Assembly (NCBI GenBank): GCA_002179805.1
Contig: NAVB01000040.1
Coordinates: 21,841 to 85,840, forward strand
Direction of reading: 5' to 3'
Length of the DNA: 64,000 nucleotides
Source of the DNA: Acanthamoeba lenticulata
Lineage: Eukaryota > Discosea > Longamoebia > Acanthamoebidae
This document shows positions 30,685-42,800 of this stretch, piece by piece. Numbering within the stretch: position 1 is the stretch's first letter; the number at the start of each line of letters is the position of its first letter. A program made the translations under genes and the position numbers. The notes below the pieces were generated by a model. It worked only from the letters and a program-made list of their open reading frames with translations. It did no database searches and had not been told where the DNA came from.

Positions 30685-32041
30685 GGTACGCGTATGTTCT
30701 CTCTTCCAGCCGTCTTGCAACGAAGCCAGCTGGCGGAACAGAGTAAACTGGGTGCGGTTAACACCAGGCAACATGCGCCCAATCGGAATTGAGGCCTCCT
30801 ATGACCTCTCACCGTGGTGGTACGGTTTACGGCAACTGTTTAATTTGCTCACAAGCAACAGTGGAGTTGTAATGACGAGGAAGGCATAGTCACTCTTATA
30901 ATTACAATTACAATTGTAATTGTAAGAAGAATTGCAGCAGCTTGACCAATTTGCGAGTTGGCGCACAAACTGCAGTTTCGCTCTCTATGCTTCCTAGTGG
31001 AGAAAAGGTCAAGTGCCTGGGTTGCCGTGATGCGGGCAGCAACGGAGTGGCGTGTCAGCTGATGCGCCAGGTCCAATGCGACGCTGGTCGTGTCGGTGTA
31101 CACAAGCCGTGCCCTGCACCGCCACGACCACGCTTAGCGAGCTGTGCGTGATCGTTCTGTGCGTACTCATGTGAAGAAGTCGGGTACCCTGTGATATCGT
31201 TCACTTCAGGAGGCAGATTGCACAAGAGAAGATCACATCACTTTGCGAGAGAGAGCCTTTTGGCAATCAGCTGCTCAAGGTACACGGTGAGCTGCTCACT
31301 CTCCTCCTGGAAGCCACCAAAGTTAACACCCAGAAGAATCTCAAGGAGAACTTCACTGCTGAGCTGGGAAGGGATTTGAATGTGTTCAAAGATGTTGGTT
31401 CCTACTGCAGGAACAAGGGACAATTAGTCTTCATCATCATCTTCACTCTCTGCATCTTTGTTCTTTTCATTGTCCTCCTTGCCTTTCTCACTTTCATTGT
31501 CTTAATCTGTGCCTGGCTTCCCTGAATTGAGTATTGAACAGAATGATGAATACACGTGCAAAGGTAGTATCTTTGTGGCTTGGTACCTTACTGCCCAATA
31601 GTGACTGCAAGGCTTGCACTGGTTCCTTGAACTGGTGTCCATAGCAAAAGAGGTCTGCAGATGATCTGCTTATCCACGAGTCTCCACCAAATTAGACCCT
31701 CCTCGCCATGCCACATGAATAGCACAGACCACCAAGCCGCTGACCTACAGCCACAAGCAATAGGACGCCATTCGGTGCAATCCTAGGAGCAAAAGGAACT
31801 ACCGTAGAGTCGATGCCCAGCGTGCCACCCGCTCAGTAAAAACTGTGATGACTGGTCAAGCGTTGTGCGCGATGGAGTACATGCGATTGAAGTGACCATA
31901 CACAAGTGAATGCCAGTCTGCGCGCGATCCTTCATCCACTGGAAGCTCTAGTAGCTGAGAGAAGTGATGACTCAGAAGTGACGACTCTGAGTTTACACTC
32001 ACTTGAAAGTGAGACAAATAACCGTCTTTTCCCACCTTTTT
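30685..32041. other. Degenerate 1.36-kb intergenic region
   Basis: No intact gene is supported. Composition is lower in GC than flanking genes. It contains a perfect 24-bp palindrome at 30902-30925 (TTACAATTACAA and its complement), about 220 nt upstream of the surface-protein start, and a startless open frame (separate entry). From 31526 to 32041 I see nothing recognisable. Confidence 0.5.
31175..31525 (+). pseudogene. Startless ORF fragment with a C-terminal membrane helix
   Basis: A plus-strand frame of 116 codons between a TGA at 31172 and a TGA at 31523 contains no ATG. It reads QIAQEKITSLCEREPFGNQL, then LLTLLLEATKVNTQKNL, then a long hydrophobic segment (FIIIFTLCIFVLFIVLLAFL). Amphipathic helices followed by a membrane anchor look protein-like. 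No acceptor-linked 5' exon is evident, so this may be the remnant of a larger gene or a 3' exon of an unrecognised one. Confidence 0.3.
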
Positions 32042-33186
32042 TTATTCCTCTTTCTCTTCATCGTCCATTTGCACCGCGTAGTTGTCCTTGCGCGCGTCCT
32101 CAATGGAGCGTTTGGCTTGGGCCTGGCGGATGCGTTGGGTTTCGGCAGCGTCCACCAAAAAGGTTTGTGGATGGAGAACGTTGGGGTGGCCAGCGAGGTA
32201 GGCCTGCAGAGAAACTTCCCCGTCGCCCAAGAAGGATGTTTGAAGAAAGTTCTGCACAAACTCTTCGCCAAGTGATCGTGCGGCTCGCAGGCAGAGCGAC
32301 AGGTAGAAGCTGCACGCGACTCCATCATGAGTGAACACTCGAGCCTCGTGAAAGGAGGATGAGGGGCGAGCACCGGACTGGGAGTACATCGTTTCGCCAC
32401 AGCCGACCGGTGTACAGGTGTCCCACCTGGAAGGGACCATTTGATATGCCACTGCATCAGAGACTGTTGCGCTGTGCCATGATGGCTTTCAGGCGTACCC
32501 GCCTCCGATACTCGTCAAGGCTGCCTCCACACTTCTCAGCAATGTATTCCTCATCAGAATACTCCGCGCATAGCAAGGCGCGACCCTGCACAGCGCCACT
32601 CACCATCAGCTTCTACGAGCCCACCCTCATCTCAAGTTGTTCCTTCGGGACCTTTTTTGTTTCTTGCAACGGCCGCGGGTATTCTTCATAGGTGACCTCG
32701 ACGATCCTGCGTGGGTTGAGATGAGGTTGGTGTAGAGAGGAAGGGCTTCACATGGCGCGCCATACCTGAGTCGATGTTCGCGCTCGTAGAATCCGGGCAG
32801 CTCGCGTGGGTCCACGTCAAAGAGAGCCACCAGCAGGTGAGTGTCCGCGCGTGGCGTGGCAGCACAAGTGGCTGTGCGTAGTCGGGCATGTGAGGCTACG
32901 AAAACAAGAAAAGGGAGGAGGTCGAGTGTACCATATTCTTTGAGGTTGGGGTTCGAGTAGCCGTGGAGAATGCTTGAGACTGACACCAGACGAAACACCC
33001 TGGCAAAGCCTTCGACCCTGGCTGTCCTGAAGTTGCGGAGACTTGGGAACGTTCGTCTGTGTTGTTTTCCGACGCTGAGTTGCAAGCCGCGTATCGGGCA
33101 GTTGTAACCACGTACAGTGCAGACGCTCGGCTCATGAGTGAGCCAAAACCGCAGATGGTGACGACCTCGTGTCCGTCGTGCTCCAT
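32042..33186 (-). CDS. Gamma-glutamylcyclotransferase-like protein
   Basis: Start ATG at 33186 (MEHDGHEVVTICGFGSLMS). The opening GFGSLMS is the 'YGSLM' substrate loop of GGCT-fold proteins. The next exon gives LRNFRTARVEGFARVFRLVS and ILHGYSNPNLKE, then TATCAATPRADTHLLVALFD and VDPRELPGFYEREHRLRYG; the E of 'FYERE' fits the position of the catalytic acid in this fold. After an intron come VVEVTYEEYPRPLQE and EYIAEKCGGSLDEYRRRV. The C-terminal exon SLCLRAARSLGEEFVQNFLQ, then TSFLGDGEVSLQAYLAGHP, matches the extension of plant and algal cytosolic homologues. GGCT proteins release 5-oxoproline from gamma-glutamyl compounds in glutathione turnover; activity of this subgroup is unproven. It lies 78 nt head-to-head from the F-box/Ras gene. 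Confidence 0.72.
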
Positions 33187-33264
33187 GCCTTCTTTACAGA
33201 AAATAAAGAATTACAAGGAAAACATTTTATATAATTAATCTTCGTATTTCAACAGGTAAAGGGG

Positions 33265-34781
33265 ATGGAGCGGTTGGTTACGGGGCAAGCGGCCAGCGAC
33301 TTCTCTAGCCTTCCCAATGAGGTGGCAAGCCTCGCTTTTCCTCTTGGCAAAGGGGTAGGCCTCACCGGTGGGGGAGACTGCAGGTGGCTGAGCACGTCCT
33401 GAGTTTTCTGCGCTTGGGGGACCTCTACGCGCCCGCCCTCGTGTGCCGCCAGTGGTGGCACCTCGTCACCAGTCTTCCAGCTTGGGCTGGTACCCTATGC
33501 GTCTCGACTCTTTTCGCCAACTCCAACCCCCCCCCCTTTAACCGTGTGGGGCAGAGGCCAAGCAGACCGCGAGCGAGCAAGCCCACGGGGTGCGTTCGCG
33601 TCGTCTCGCCACCAGCGACGACAAGTACAAGCCGCCTGCCCGTCATGAACAGAAGGCGCCCAGAACTCGACCTGACTGTTTGGGGTTTGTGGTGCACCAT
33701 GGCAGGTACACCATCGTCCTCATCGGGCCGGACAGCTCGGAATGCAACGCCCTCGCCAAGGCCTGGGCCGATGGCGTTTATTCCGCTGAGGTATACCTCA
33801 TCACGTAGAGAGTTCAACTTGACTCACCACTAAACAAACGCACGGTTCTTGGTGTAGTACGATCCGATCATCGAAATGGAGTACGCACTGCCGCCCGTGA
33901 GGTCGACCTTCCACCACGAGTTTGGCCACGAACTCTAACCACAACCCAGGTATCGGCGGCAGGTCGAGGTGGATGGCGTGCAGGCGACGGTCGAGCTGGT
34001 GGTCGTCGTGGGCTTGGAGGACTATCTGCCCCTGATGGACCAGCACTGGAGGAAGTGTGATGTATGCGGGCCAGCTCCTCGTCACCTCGTCGTTTTCTTG
34101 TGTGACATGATATGATTCAAATGGCGATGGTGTCAGGGAGTGCTGGTGATGTTCACGCTCGGGAGTGAGAGCGACAGGCAGCTTTCGTCCAGGATCATAG
34201 ACCAAATCCTGCGTGTGAGGGAAGCCCCCAGCTTCGCTCCGCCCGTCATCGTGCTGGGCAGCCTGAGGCCAGACTGGCGAAACGTCTCGCCCGTTGAGGT
34301 TCTGCTTCTCTCGCAAGCGAGAAGAAGAGGACAAACGCTGATGGTGACGATGACCGATGAACAGGGCAAGGCGCTGGCTGAGAAGTGCCGGCATGAGTGG
34401 GGTGTCGACGCAGGTGAGAACCAGAGCAACAAGAAGAAGAAGATGAGGAAGGGGCGAAAGAAGCAAACCTTTACCTTTGCCCGCAACTACTTTGAGTGCT
34501 GTGCGCAGGAGAGCTTCCTCGTGGAGTACCACGCACCCTTCTTCGCGGACAACACGCAGACTGCGCCGACGTTCAGCGAGGGCGGACCGATGCTCGACAC
34601 GAAGCCGGGCCTCTGGACAGTGCATCATGGGTGCCGTCTGGAGATGGTGGTCGAGGAGCTCGTGCGCCAAATCGACATGTATCGGGCCGCCGTGCGCGAC
34701 CATCGCGTGCTCTTCGCTTCGTCTTCATCTTCTTCCTCAACGACACCGCAAGGTGACAAAAACAAGTGCCTCGTGATGTAA
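33265..34781 (+). CDS. F-box protein fused to a Ras-like pseudo-GTPase with CAAX end
   Basis: Spliced gene combining two modules. Exon 1 (33265-33321) ends SSLPNE; exon 2 (33384-33489) continues VAEHVLSFLRLGDLYAPALV and CRQWWHLVTSLPAW, a good F-box. Downstream exons encode a Ras fold: YTIVLIGPDSSECNALAKAW (strand 1/P-loop position), YDPIIEMEYALPPV (switch I; Ras has YDPTIEDSY), VEVDGVQATVELVVVVGLED and YLPLMDQHWRKCDGVLVMFT (strands 2-3 and switch II), PPVIVLGSLRPDW (G4 position), EKCRHEWGVDA and YFECCAQE (G5 position), then VEELVRQIDMYRAAV. The protein ends KNKCLVM, a CAAX prenylation box. The P-loop GKS, DTAG and NKxD are all lost, so nucleotide binding is improbable. No in-frame ATG precedes the Ras part, supporting a single fused product. 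It might recruit an SCF ubiquitin ligase to membranes; that is inference. Confidence 0.75.
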
Positions 34782-35142
34782 TGTTGGTCCTTTGGGACTG
34801 CATTCGGCTGCGCTATTCCGTCCGTTCTTGCAACCAACCAACTTTTATTGGCCAACTCATGTTCACCACCATCCTCTGCTTCGTCGCCGTCGTCCTCTTC
34901 TACATGTTTTCTGGCTCGCTTGGGTCTGCAAGCCTGTCGAGAGCGCCGTCAACGCCATGACCTGCGCGCGCTCGCTGGTAACAACACGGCTATTCCTTTG
35001 TGAGATTAAAAGTTCAAAATAAATAACTAATGGCCTTGCTTGGCCCCCGTGTGTTGTCACGCGGATCTGTGGCCAAAGAGGCCAATGACGCAATAACAGC
35101 AGTGTTTACTCTTGTTGGTTGCCAACAACGTTGAACAGAAGC
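34782..35142. other. Convergent spacer
   Basis: 361 nt between two convergent stop codons. A short hydrophobic plus-strand frame near 34860 has no supporting features. It likely holds both 3' UTRs. Confidence 0.4.
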
Positions 35143-38100
35143 TCAGTATTCCCCGCTCCAGCCGTGGTGGCCGTGGTGGCTGCCTGGCTGGTGTTGCTGT
35201 TGCTGCTGTTGCTGCTGCGGAGGTGGCAACGAGTTGTGGCTGAGGTAAGGCGGCGGCGGCTGTGGGTGGTGAAGTCCCGAGAGGCCGCTCAGAGGCGGCA
35301 AAGGCTGCACGGGCGGCAGCTGGAGCCGCGGCAGAGGCAGCGGCAGCGATCCGCCGCCACCGCCGGTGTGGTGGAAGGGATTGCCGCTCACGGGCGGCAG
35401 CGTGTGCGGGTGCGGGTGGAGTGGCGGCAGCGGCGTCGGCGGCGGGATCGCAGAGTAGTGCATGAATGGCAGCGACGTCAGCGAGGCCGACGGCGCGAGC
35501 GACTGGTAGTGGACCGGCCGGTAGGCCCCAAGCGAGGGCGACGAATAGGGCGACGACGTCGACGACGCCGTCGATGCCGTTGACGGTGCTGTGCTCGGTG
35601 GGCCGGGCGACGGCTGCCTCGTGAGCGCCGGCGACGAAGTCGCCGACAGCAACGGCGGCGACGACGACAGTAGCGACGACGAAGATGACGAGGCAGAGGT
35701 CGTCAAGGACGACGACGCCGACGACGAGCCCGGCAGCGGTGGCAGCGTGAGGGACTGGAATGGCCCGCTAGAGGACGCGGAGGCAAACGGGAACGGAGTG
35801 GCGGCCGCGGCTGCGGTGGTGGGCTGATCGAAGGCGCGCGGGGCCGGCTGCGGAGGAGACGACGGCGGTGACGACGACGCGGGCGACAAAGCCGGCGAGG
35901 GCGATGACGGCGGCGATGACGACAGCGGCGACATCGGAACGGGGCGCTGTCCAGCTGCCGGCGTCCCGGCCGGTGATGTCGACGTCGAGTGCTGCTGAGG
36001 CTGTGTAGGCGGCGACGGCGCCTTGAACACGTCGATGCCACTGCCACCGGGTGGCGAGGCGGCCTGCTGGGCCTTCTTGGACTTGGACTTGGGGAACGGC
36101 TGCACCTCTGTTGACGCCGCGCATGTCGTTGACATCAGCGACGTCTCTCGGCCCGCTCAAAGCTCAAGGCGACAACAAGAGAGGGCGGGCGCGTACCAAA
36201 GTCGGTCTCCTTGCGGAGGCGGTGGAGGTAAATCCAGAGCTTTTGGTCGGGATCGAAGCGGACGCACGGGTCGTTTTGGCTGTGGAGCCGGTCGAGCGCG
36301 CCGCTGACGACGGTGTTGAGCTTGCTGTTGGGGATCGTCTCGACGACCCACTGCGAGTCCTTGAGGAGGATAGCCACGTCGGGCCGCGTGCCGACGCCGC
36401 CCGGCAGCCGCGCGGCCGCGTCGCGCACGAGGCCTAGAAGGTTGACGTGGGCCGGCCGCTTGGTCTTGAGCAGGAAGTGCTCGCGGGGCTTGTTGCTCGG
36501 CCCGCGCGTGGCGCTGCCCGTGTGCTTCACCGGCCCGACGACGGCCTTCATCCCGTTGGTCACATACGTGAACGCTCGCTCCGGGTTGCCGTACCGATCC
36601 GTCTCCTATAATTATCATTGTTTATCAATTTATATTAATACAGATTGGTAAAATGAATATTTAAAAGGATAAATTATTGGAATTCCGGGAATACCTGGAG
36701 GCGGTGAGAGGAAGTGGCCTCGGGGGACGAGTTCTCGATGGTGTTGGTGCACTTGTGCTGCTTGACCGTGGCCAGCGTCAAATTCCTGTAATGTGGATTG
36801 AATGATGGCGCCATTGTTGGGGTTAGACAACATGTAGAAGAAGAAGGTCATGATGGCGAATAGAGCGAGGCTGGCCGTACCCGGTCTTGGGGTCGATCAG
36901 GTTGCGTGCCGCGGCAAAGTAGAAGAGCTGCTCGATGGACTGCAGGCGATAGGCCTTGAATTCCTTGGGCAGCCAGCGCCAGGCCTTCTTGGTGCGCTCG
37001 TAGCGCACGACGGGCGCCGTTGTTGCGAGGTCGCCTACGCTCGTAGGCGGCGGTGAAGACGACGATGACGACGAGGCCGGGCCGGCCGTGGCGAGCGAGA
37101 AGGGCGCCGTCGGGGGCGGCGGCGAGGCCAAGAATTCGAGAGCCAGCCGCACAAACTCGCGAAGCGGGTACTGCGGCAGGCGCTCGTCCTCGATGTTGCC
37201 CGCCGATTGGAGCTGCGTCACGAGCGCGTCCAGCGTCGCGCAGTTGTCGAGCGCTTGGAAGGCGTCGCGCAGCTTGCCAAAGAATGTGAAGATGATCGGA
37301 TAAGCCGCCGCCGCGGCCTCCTGCGCAAGCGAGACACATACGGCGTGAGCTGCGATTATGGGATGGACTTAGGGAAGGGCAGAGCGACGCACGGCTGACT
37401 CCTCGCGATGGTTCTTGGCGGACCGCCGGCTGCCGCCGGACTTGGCGTCGCCGCGCCGGCCGCGCACCACGGCGTAGTCGTCCTCGTCGTAGTCGTCCTG
37501 CTCCTCCTCCTGGCCGGCCACCGCGGCGGCCAACGAGTCGTCGTCCGCTCGCCGGCGTTGGTCGTCGTCCAGCGCCATGTCGGCCTCGAGGTCGGCGTCC
37601 ACCACGCCAATCTCGTCTTCGTTTTCGTCATCGACGGGCCGGCCCACCTTCTTGCCGCCATTGGCGCTGGCGTTGCGCGGGCGCTTGGCCTTGCGCCGCG
37701 CCGGCGCGTCGGCCATGTTCTGGCCGTTGTTGCCGGTCAGCTCTTGCTCGCCGTTGCCGTTGTTCGCGCCGTCGCGCTTGCGCTTCTGGCCGGCGCGCTG
37801 ACGCTGCTTGCCCGATGCTGGGGCGCTCTCCCAGCCGCGCATGGCGTAGACGCGCCTCGGCGGGTGGAGCCACACGCGGGCCTCGGCCGAGCCCGGCGGA
37901 ACCTGGTCCCGATCGCGCGCACGCGTGTGAGAAACGCAGTCGCGTCAAGTCCTGGCGCTGGGTGACGGTGTGCGTACCAGGCCGGCAGCGTCCTTCCAGC
38001 CGAGGACGTGCTGCAGCTGGCGGGCCCGGTAGGCCATGAGGTCGAGCTCGTACTTCTTGTGCTGCAGCTTCTCCACCTTGGTCTTGTACCGCACCACCTC

Positions 38101-39349
38101 CCGGTGATAGAGCCCGTCTGCGGTGAAAAAAGAGGTGAGACCATGCTTCATTGCGGGAACAAAGGGGAAAGACGGCATACGCTTGAGATCGCGGAAGAAC
38201 GACTTGACGGGATTGCCAAAGTTGAAGTTCTCGCCGCGCAAAAGCCGCTTGACGGTGGCCTCCTGCTTCGGGGCGCTCAGCTCGGTCGGCAGGTAGGCCT
38301 TCACCACCAGAAGAAAAGAATTAATAAAAAGGTGATGATTTTCACAAATGTAAGCTGTGTGGGCAGTGGGGGAGGGAAGGCGCACCCGCAGCTGCGCACG
38401 CTCGTCATCGGTCAGAAGCTCGTTCCATGTGTTGAGATTGAGGACTTGTGAGAGGTCGCCCAGCGTGGCGAGCGCGCTTGGGAGCATGAACTCAACGGGC
38501 GCCTCGGCGGCAGCCGCCGTTGGCATGCCGCGAAGGGCCGGAATCACCACGGGCTCCCACGCGCGTGGTGGCCCGCGCGGAGGTTCAGGGACCTCCTCTG
38601 CCTCTGGCTCGGCTTCAGCCTCCGCTTCGTCCTCGACCTCTTCATCATCGACTTCGGCCTCAGCTTCGTGCTCGACCGCCCCCGCGACTTTCTCCTGGCC
38701 CGGCTCCGCTTCTGGTGCTCCCGGCTGGCCCTCCAGCGCGACGTGCTCAGGCTGGGCCTCCTCTGCCTCCTCCTTGCTCTCACGCGGCTGCGTCACCTCT
38801 GCAGGCGCGTTTGGGGTTTCCATGACGGCCTTGGTTTCGGTTTGGGTTTCCGCACTGCGGACGGGGCCGGCCGCCGGCGACGCCAAGGCCTCCACGGCCA
38901 TGGCGGCGTCGGTCTCGGCATCGGACCGCCCGGCGGCCACAGGGTCCGCGTCAGCGCCATCGCGGAGAGGCTCGAGTTGCGCCGTTTGTTGTCGGTGCGG
39001 CTGCAGCTCGAGCTCGGCTTCTTGGTTGTGACCGGCTTGTGGTGCCGTCTCCCCACTGGTGCCAGAAGGTTGAAGCGGCAGGCTTGCCGTGTTGGTCTCT
39101 TCCTCGCTCTGATGTTTACAGCGAACGAGAGCGCGAGCGATTAAGCATTTTTCTTAATGAATGCTACAGGGGCTGAGGGAAAATCACCTTCTGGGCGGCA
39201 GTGACTGGTAATGTATAGTTGATGGGGCCGCAAGGCCGCATCGCCTCACTGGCAGTCAGCTGGCTTATGTTATGATTCTCTTTGGTTGGATCAGATGGCT
39301 CAATTTCCATAGCTTCGGTGGATCTAGGTTCACTGTAGGCGTCCATCAT
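35143..39349 (-). CDS. NFRKB: NFRKB-like INO80 chromatin-remodelling subunit
   Basis: Nuclear scaffold subunit of the INO80 remodeller, which in animals binds the deubiquitinase UCH37 through its DEUBAD domain. Exon 1 (start 39349) reads MMDAYSEPRSTEAMEIEPSD; exon 2 is a long acidic Glu/Ala/Pro-rich region. The DEUBAD-like block is FMLPSALATLGDLSQVLNLN, then TWNELLTDDERAQLR, AYLPTEL, LLRGENFNFGNPVKSFFRDL and GLYHREVVRYKTKVEKLQHK, close to plant NFRKB. Middle exons hold an NLS-rich linker (KAKRPRN) and helices. The winged-helix domain is LGLVRDAAARLPGGVGTRPD, then VAILLKDSQWVVETIPNSKL and VVSGALDRLHSQNDPCVRFD, then KLWIYLHRLRKETDFGT. The C-terminal exon is a disordered Pro/Ser/His-rich tail with a run of eight Gln. 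About seven introns. Confidence 0.85.
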
Positions 39350-39857
39350 GACGATGTACTTCTAATTCTCTAAACCTTTGTCGCAGCACTAGCGCAGGCT
39401 CCTGCCTCGCTTGTCGTGATCAACACACAGAGCTTTCAGACACGCCACCAACTGCTGCCTACGTCCGGCCACCTGGTTCTCCTTCTGGTGACAGCTTCTT
39501 CTTCTTCTTCGAGTTCAGCACCCAGGCTGAAAAAGAAAGGAGCCGCTAGGGGCCCAACAACAAGCGCCCCGGACGACGGACCACCCCCTCAATACGCCCA
39601 ACGACGAAAAGGGCAGGAAAAATGGAGACACCGCGGCCCGCGACACGACACCACATCCTCACGCCGTCAGTTCTGCGCGTCGTCTCTTTCTTCTCCGTTC
39701 GTTCTTAGCATTCCCTTCTGCCCAAACTTGAAACCTATTTTGAAAATTGTGCGAAACAACACCGGGGGGCGGGAAGCGGGCATCTTGTTGTTCAAGGGTC
39801 AGAGAGAGATGCAATAGAAGGGGAGAAACCAGGGCTGAGAACACTCTGTAACACGGC
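39350..39857. promoter_or_regulatory. Divergent intergenic region, NFRKB / NCS1 transporter
   Basis: 508 nt separate two divergent start codons. Open frames on both strands have no recognisable features. Presumably contains both promoters. Confidence 0.4.
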
Positions 39858-42800
39858 ATGAAGGATGAGACGACCCATCTGCTTCGGCGGGGAACCCAAA
39901 ATGGAAGCCAACACAGCGGAAAGAAAGAAGTAGCAATTGAGGACCTCTACCCCACGCCGCCCTCACGCCAAACCTGGTCTGCACTCGACTTCTTTTCAAT
40001 CTGGGTACGCACTTGCCGATTAATAATGATCATTTAATTGACGGAAATGGACTTTGTGACCTTACTGGGAGTGGCGCTTTAGTTGAGCCTTTCGGTCAAC
40101 GTGTCCACGTACCTGTTTGGGTCTTCCCTCCTCGCTGTTGGCTTGAACTGGTGGCACGCCACTCTCGCCGGTACGGCATGCGCCCACCAGGTTGTGACGT
40201 TTGGCTTCATCCCTCACCCTCCTTGTTGTTCTCGCTCTTCTCTTGGCGCCAACAGTCTTTCTGGGCAACGTGGTGGTGCTCGTGCCGCTCCTGTTGAACG
40301 GCTACGCGGGCAGCAAGTATGGCATTGCCTTCCCGGTCTTCCTCCGCAGCTCCTTTGGTCGGCGCGGCGCCGTCGTGGCCGCCCTCTCTCGTGGCGTCGT
40401 CGCCATCGGTGCGCCCCTTCTCCTCCTTCATTGACATCAACAATCATCATCATCTCATGGCTCTTGCTGTGGCGGCACACAGGGTGGTTCGCCTTCAACG
40501 TGTGGCTCGGCGCGCAGGCCATCCACTCGATCATCCTCACGCTGCTGCCCTTCCTCACGAGCATCGATGTGTCGCTCGGCGCGTGGATGGGCCTGAGCTT
40601 CCTCGAGCTCTTCGCCTTTGTCGCCTTCCTCGCCGTCCACATGGTCTTTGTCTACAAGGGCATCGAGAGCATGAAGGTCTTCGAGGTCGTCACGGCGCCC
40701 CTCCTCGGGGTGTCGGCTGTCGTCCTTCTGGCCTGGGCCTGGACCGCCACGGGCTCCCTCTCGGCCATGCTTGACATTACCAACCAGTTCGAGAGCGGCA
40801 GTACATGACCCTTTTTTATTTATTTATTAATTCTTATTTTCTATAAATTAACTCAACATTCGTTGCGGGCAACTCAGGTCAACAAGAGACCACCCTCGCG
40901 TGGCTGTTCCGTGCGTTCCTGCCGGGCTTGACCGCCATGGTGGGCGCCTGGTCGACCATGGCCCTCAACATCCTCGTGCGTGTCTCATCCCTCTCCTGGC
41001 GCTGTGTCGCCCTCTTGACCTACTGGTGGGTTCCCTAACCTAAGCTACCGCGTCGCTCTCTTTCTCTTTTCAGGACTTTACGCGCTTTGCAAAATCGCAG
41101 CATGGTAAGCGCTCCGATCCTTTTTCATTCTCCCTGAACGCTCGTTTAACGGTGCTCTCTTCGGCCAGCGCAAATCGTGGGCCAGTCTCTGGGCCTGCCT
41201 ATCCCCACCACCATGTTTGCCTTTGTCGGTACTTTATGTCACCGATTATTTTTATTTTGTTTTATCACAAATTTAAATTTATTTTTGGTACAGTAAAGAA
41301 AGTACTAAGTAAACCTTTATTTACAATTTAAAAAGGCATTGCGGTGACGGGCGCGACGGCGATGTTGTACGGGCAGCCGCTGTGGCAACCGTCGGAGCTA
41401 TTTGCGCACTTCCCGCCGGTGTGGCGTGTGGTGGCCAACCTGGTGATGGTCTTCTCCGTGCTGGCGATGAACATCACCGCCAACCTGGTCTCGCCAGCCA
41501 ACGACTTCTCCAACATCAACCCCGACCGGATCGACTTCAAGATGGGCGGCTACATCACCGGCCTCGCGGGCCTCCTCATCTTCCCGTGGAAGCTCTTTGC
41601 CAACGCCGACGGCTTCATCTTCATCTGGCTCATCGGCTACTCGGCCGTTCTCGGCGCTGTCGCCGGCGTCATGCTGTGCGACTTTCACGTGCTCAAGCGC
41701 CGCGAGCTCATCGTCGAGGAGCTCTACTTTGACCCGGCCAAGGGCGGCGACGTCAACCTGCACCACATCGCCGTCCCGGACGACCACGGCGGAGTCGTAC
41801 CCACCTACGACGCCCTTCTCGTCGACGCCGAGCGGGGCGACCTCGACGACCGCGTTCACCACAAGAACGACGACGATGACAGGGAAGAAGACGGTGATGT
41901 TGACGAGGACGAAGTGCTGCCGGGCGTGGGCGTCTACGAGTACTGGCGCGGGTGGAACGTCCACGCGGGGATCGCCGTCGGGCTCGCGCTGCTGCCTTGC
42001 CTGCCGGGCTTTCTCGTGGCCGTCGGCCTTGCGTCGGCCCCGGACAGCGCCACCTCGTCGGGGCTGGTCCGGCTCATCGTCGGGCTATACCACTACGCGT
42101 GGTTCGTGGCGTTTGCCATCGCCTTTGTGAGCTACTACCTCCTCATGACCCTGTCGGCCTGGGAGGGCCAGCGCCGCTACGAGGAGCGCCTCGCGGCCTA
42201 TCGCGCCCTCCCGCCGCCGTCGCTGCCGCCTGGCCACGGCCAACGCCGTGCTCGCCGCGAGCGCCGCGGCCACCAGGGTCGTGACTTTGCCGTTGCCGAC
42301 TCGGACGACAGAGCCGAGATCGGCGGCGGCGCCGCCAGCGGCAGTGCTGGCGACGTGGGCAATGGCGGCGGCCGGGCTGCCGGGGGCGAGGCCCACGGCC
42401 GGACGTCGACACCGCCGGGCGCGCGGCAGCACCAACAGCGTCAACACCAGCAACAGCCGAGGCGACGCCACGCGCATCCCGACAACCAGCCGAGCGAGCT
42501 GCTTGAAGAGGACTCGTACTATGGCGGCAACCGAAACGTCAGCAGCAGCAGCGATGACGATGACGACGGCGGCGGCGGCGATCGGCGGGACTCGTCGAGC
42601 CCACAAGATTCTCGTGACGACGAGCGCTTTTACGCCGAGAGCCCGACCATCACCAAGTTCCAACACGAGAAGCAGCTCGAGCAGCGACGGCGCGCGCGAC
42701 GTCTTGTGGCCCAGTGGCGACAGCGCCAGACCGAGCGAGCCAACGTGACGGAAGAGGAAGAAGAGACGGTCAAGACTGCGGTGTTGATGACGACAACGAA

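Noticed and set aside
33801..34703. 300-codon minus-strand ORF
   Set aside because: Antisense of the Ras-like exons; it runs through introns and has no motif, whereas the plus strand shows in-phase Ras-fold exons.
39416..39817. 133-codon plus-strand ORF between NFRKB and NCS1
   Set aside because: Low-complexity Ser/Arg/Pro content, no splice or domain evidence; more likely promoter and 5' UTR sequence.
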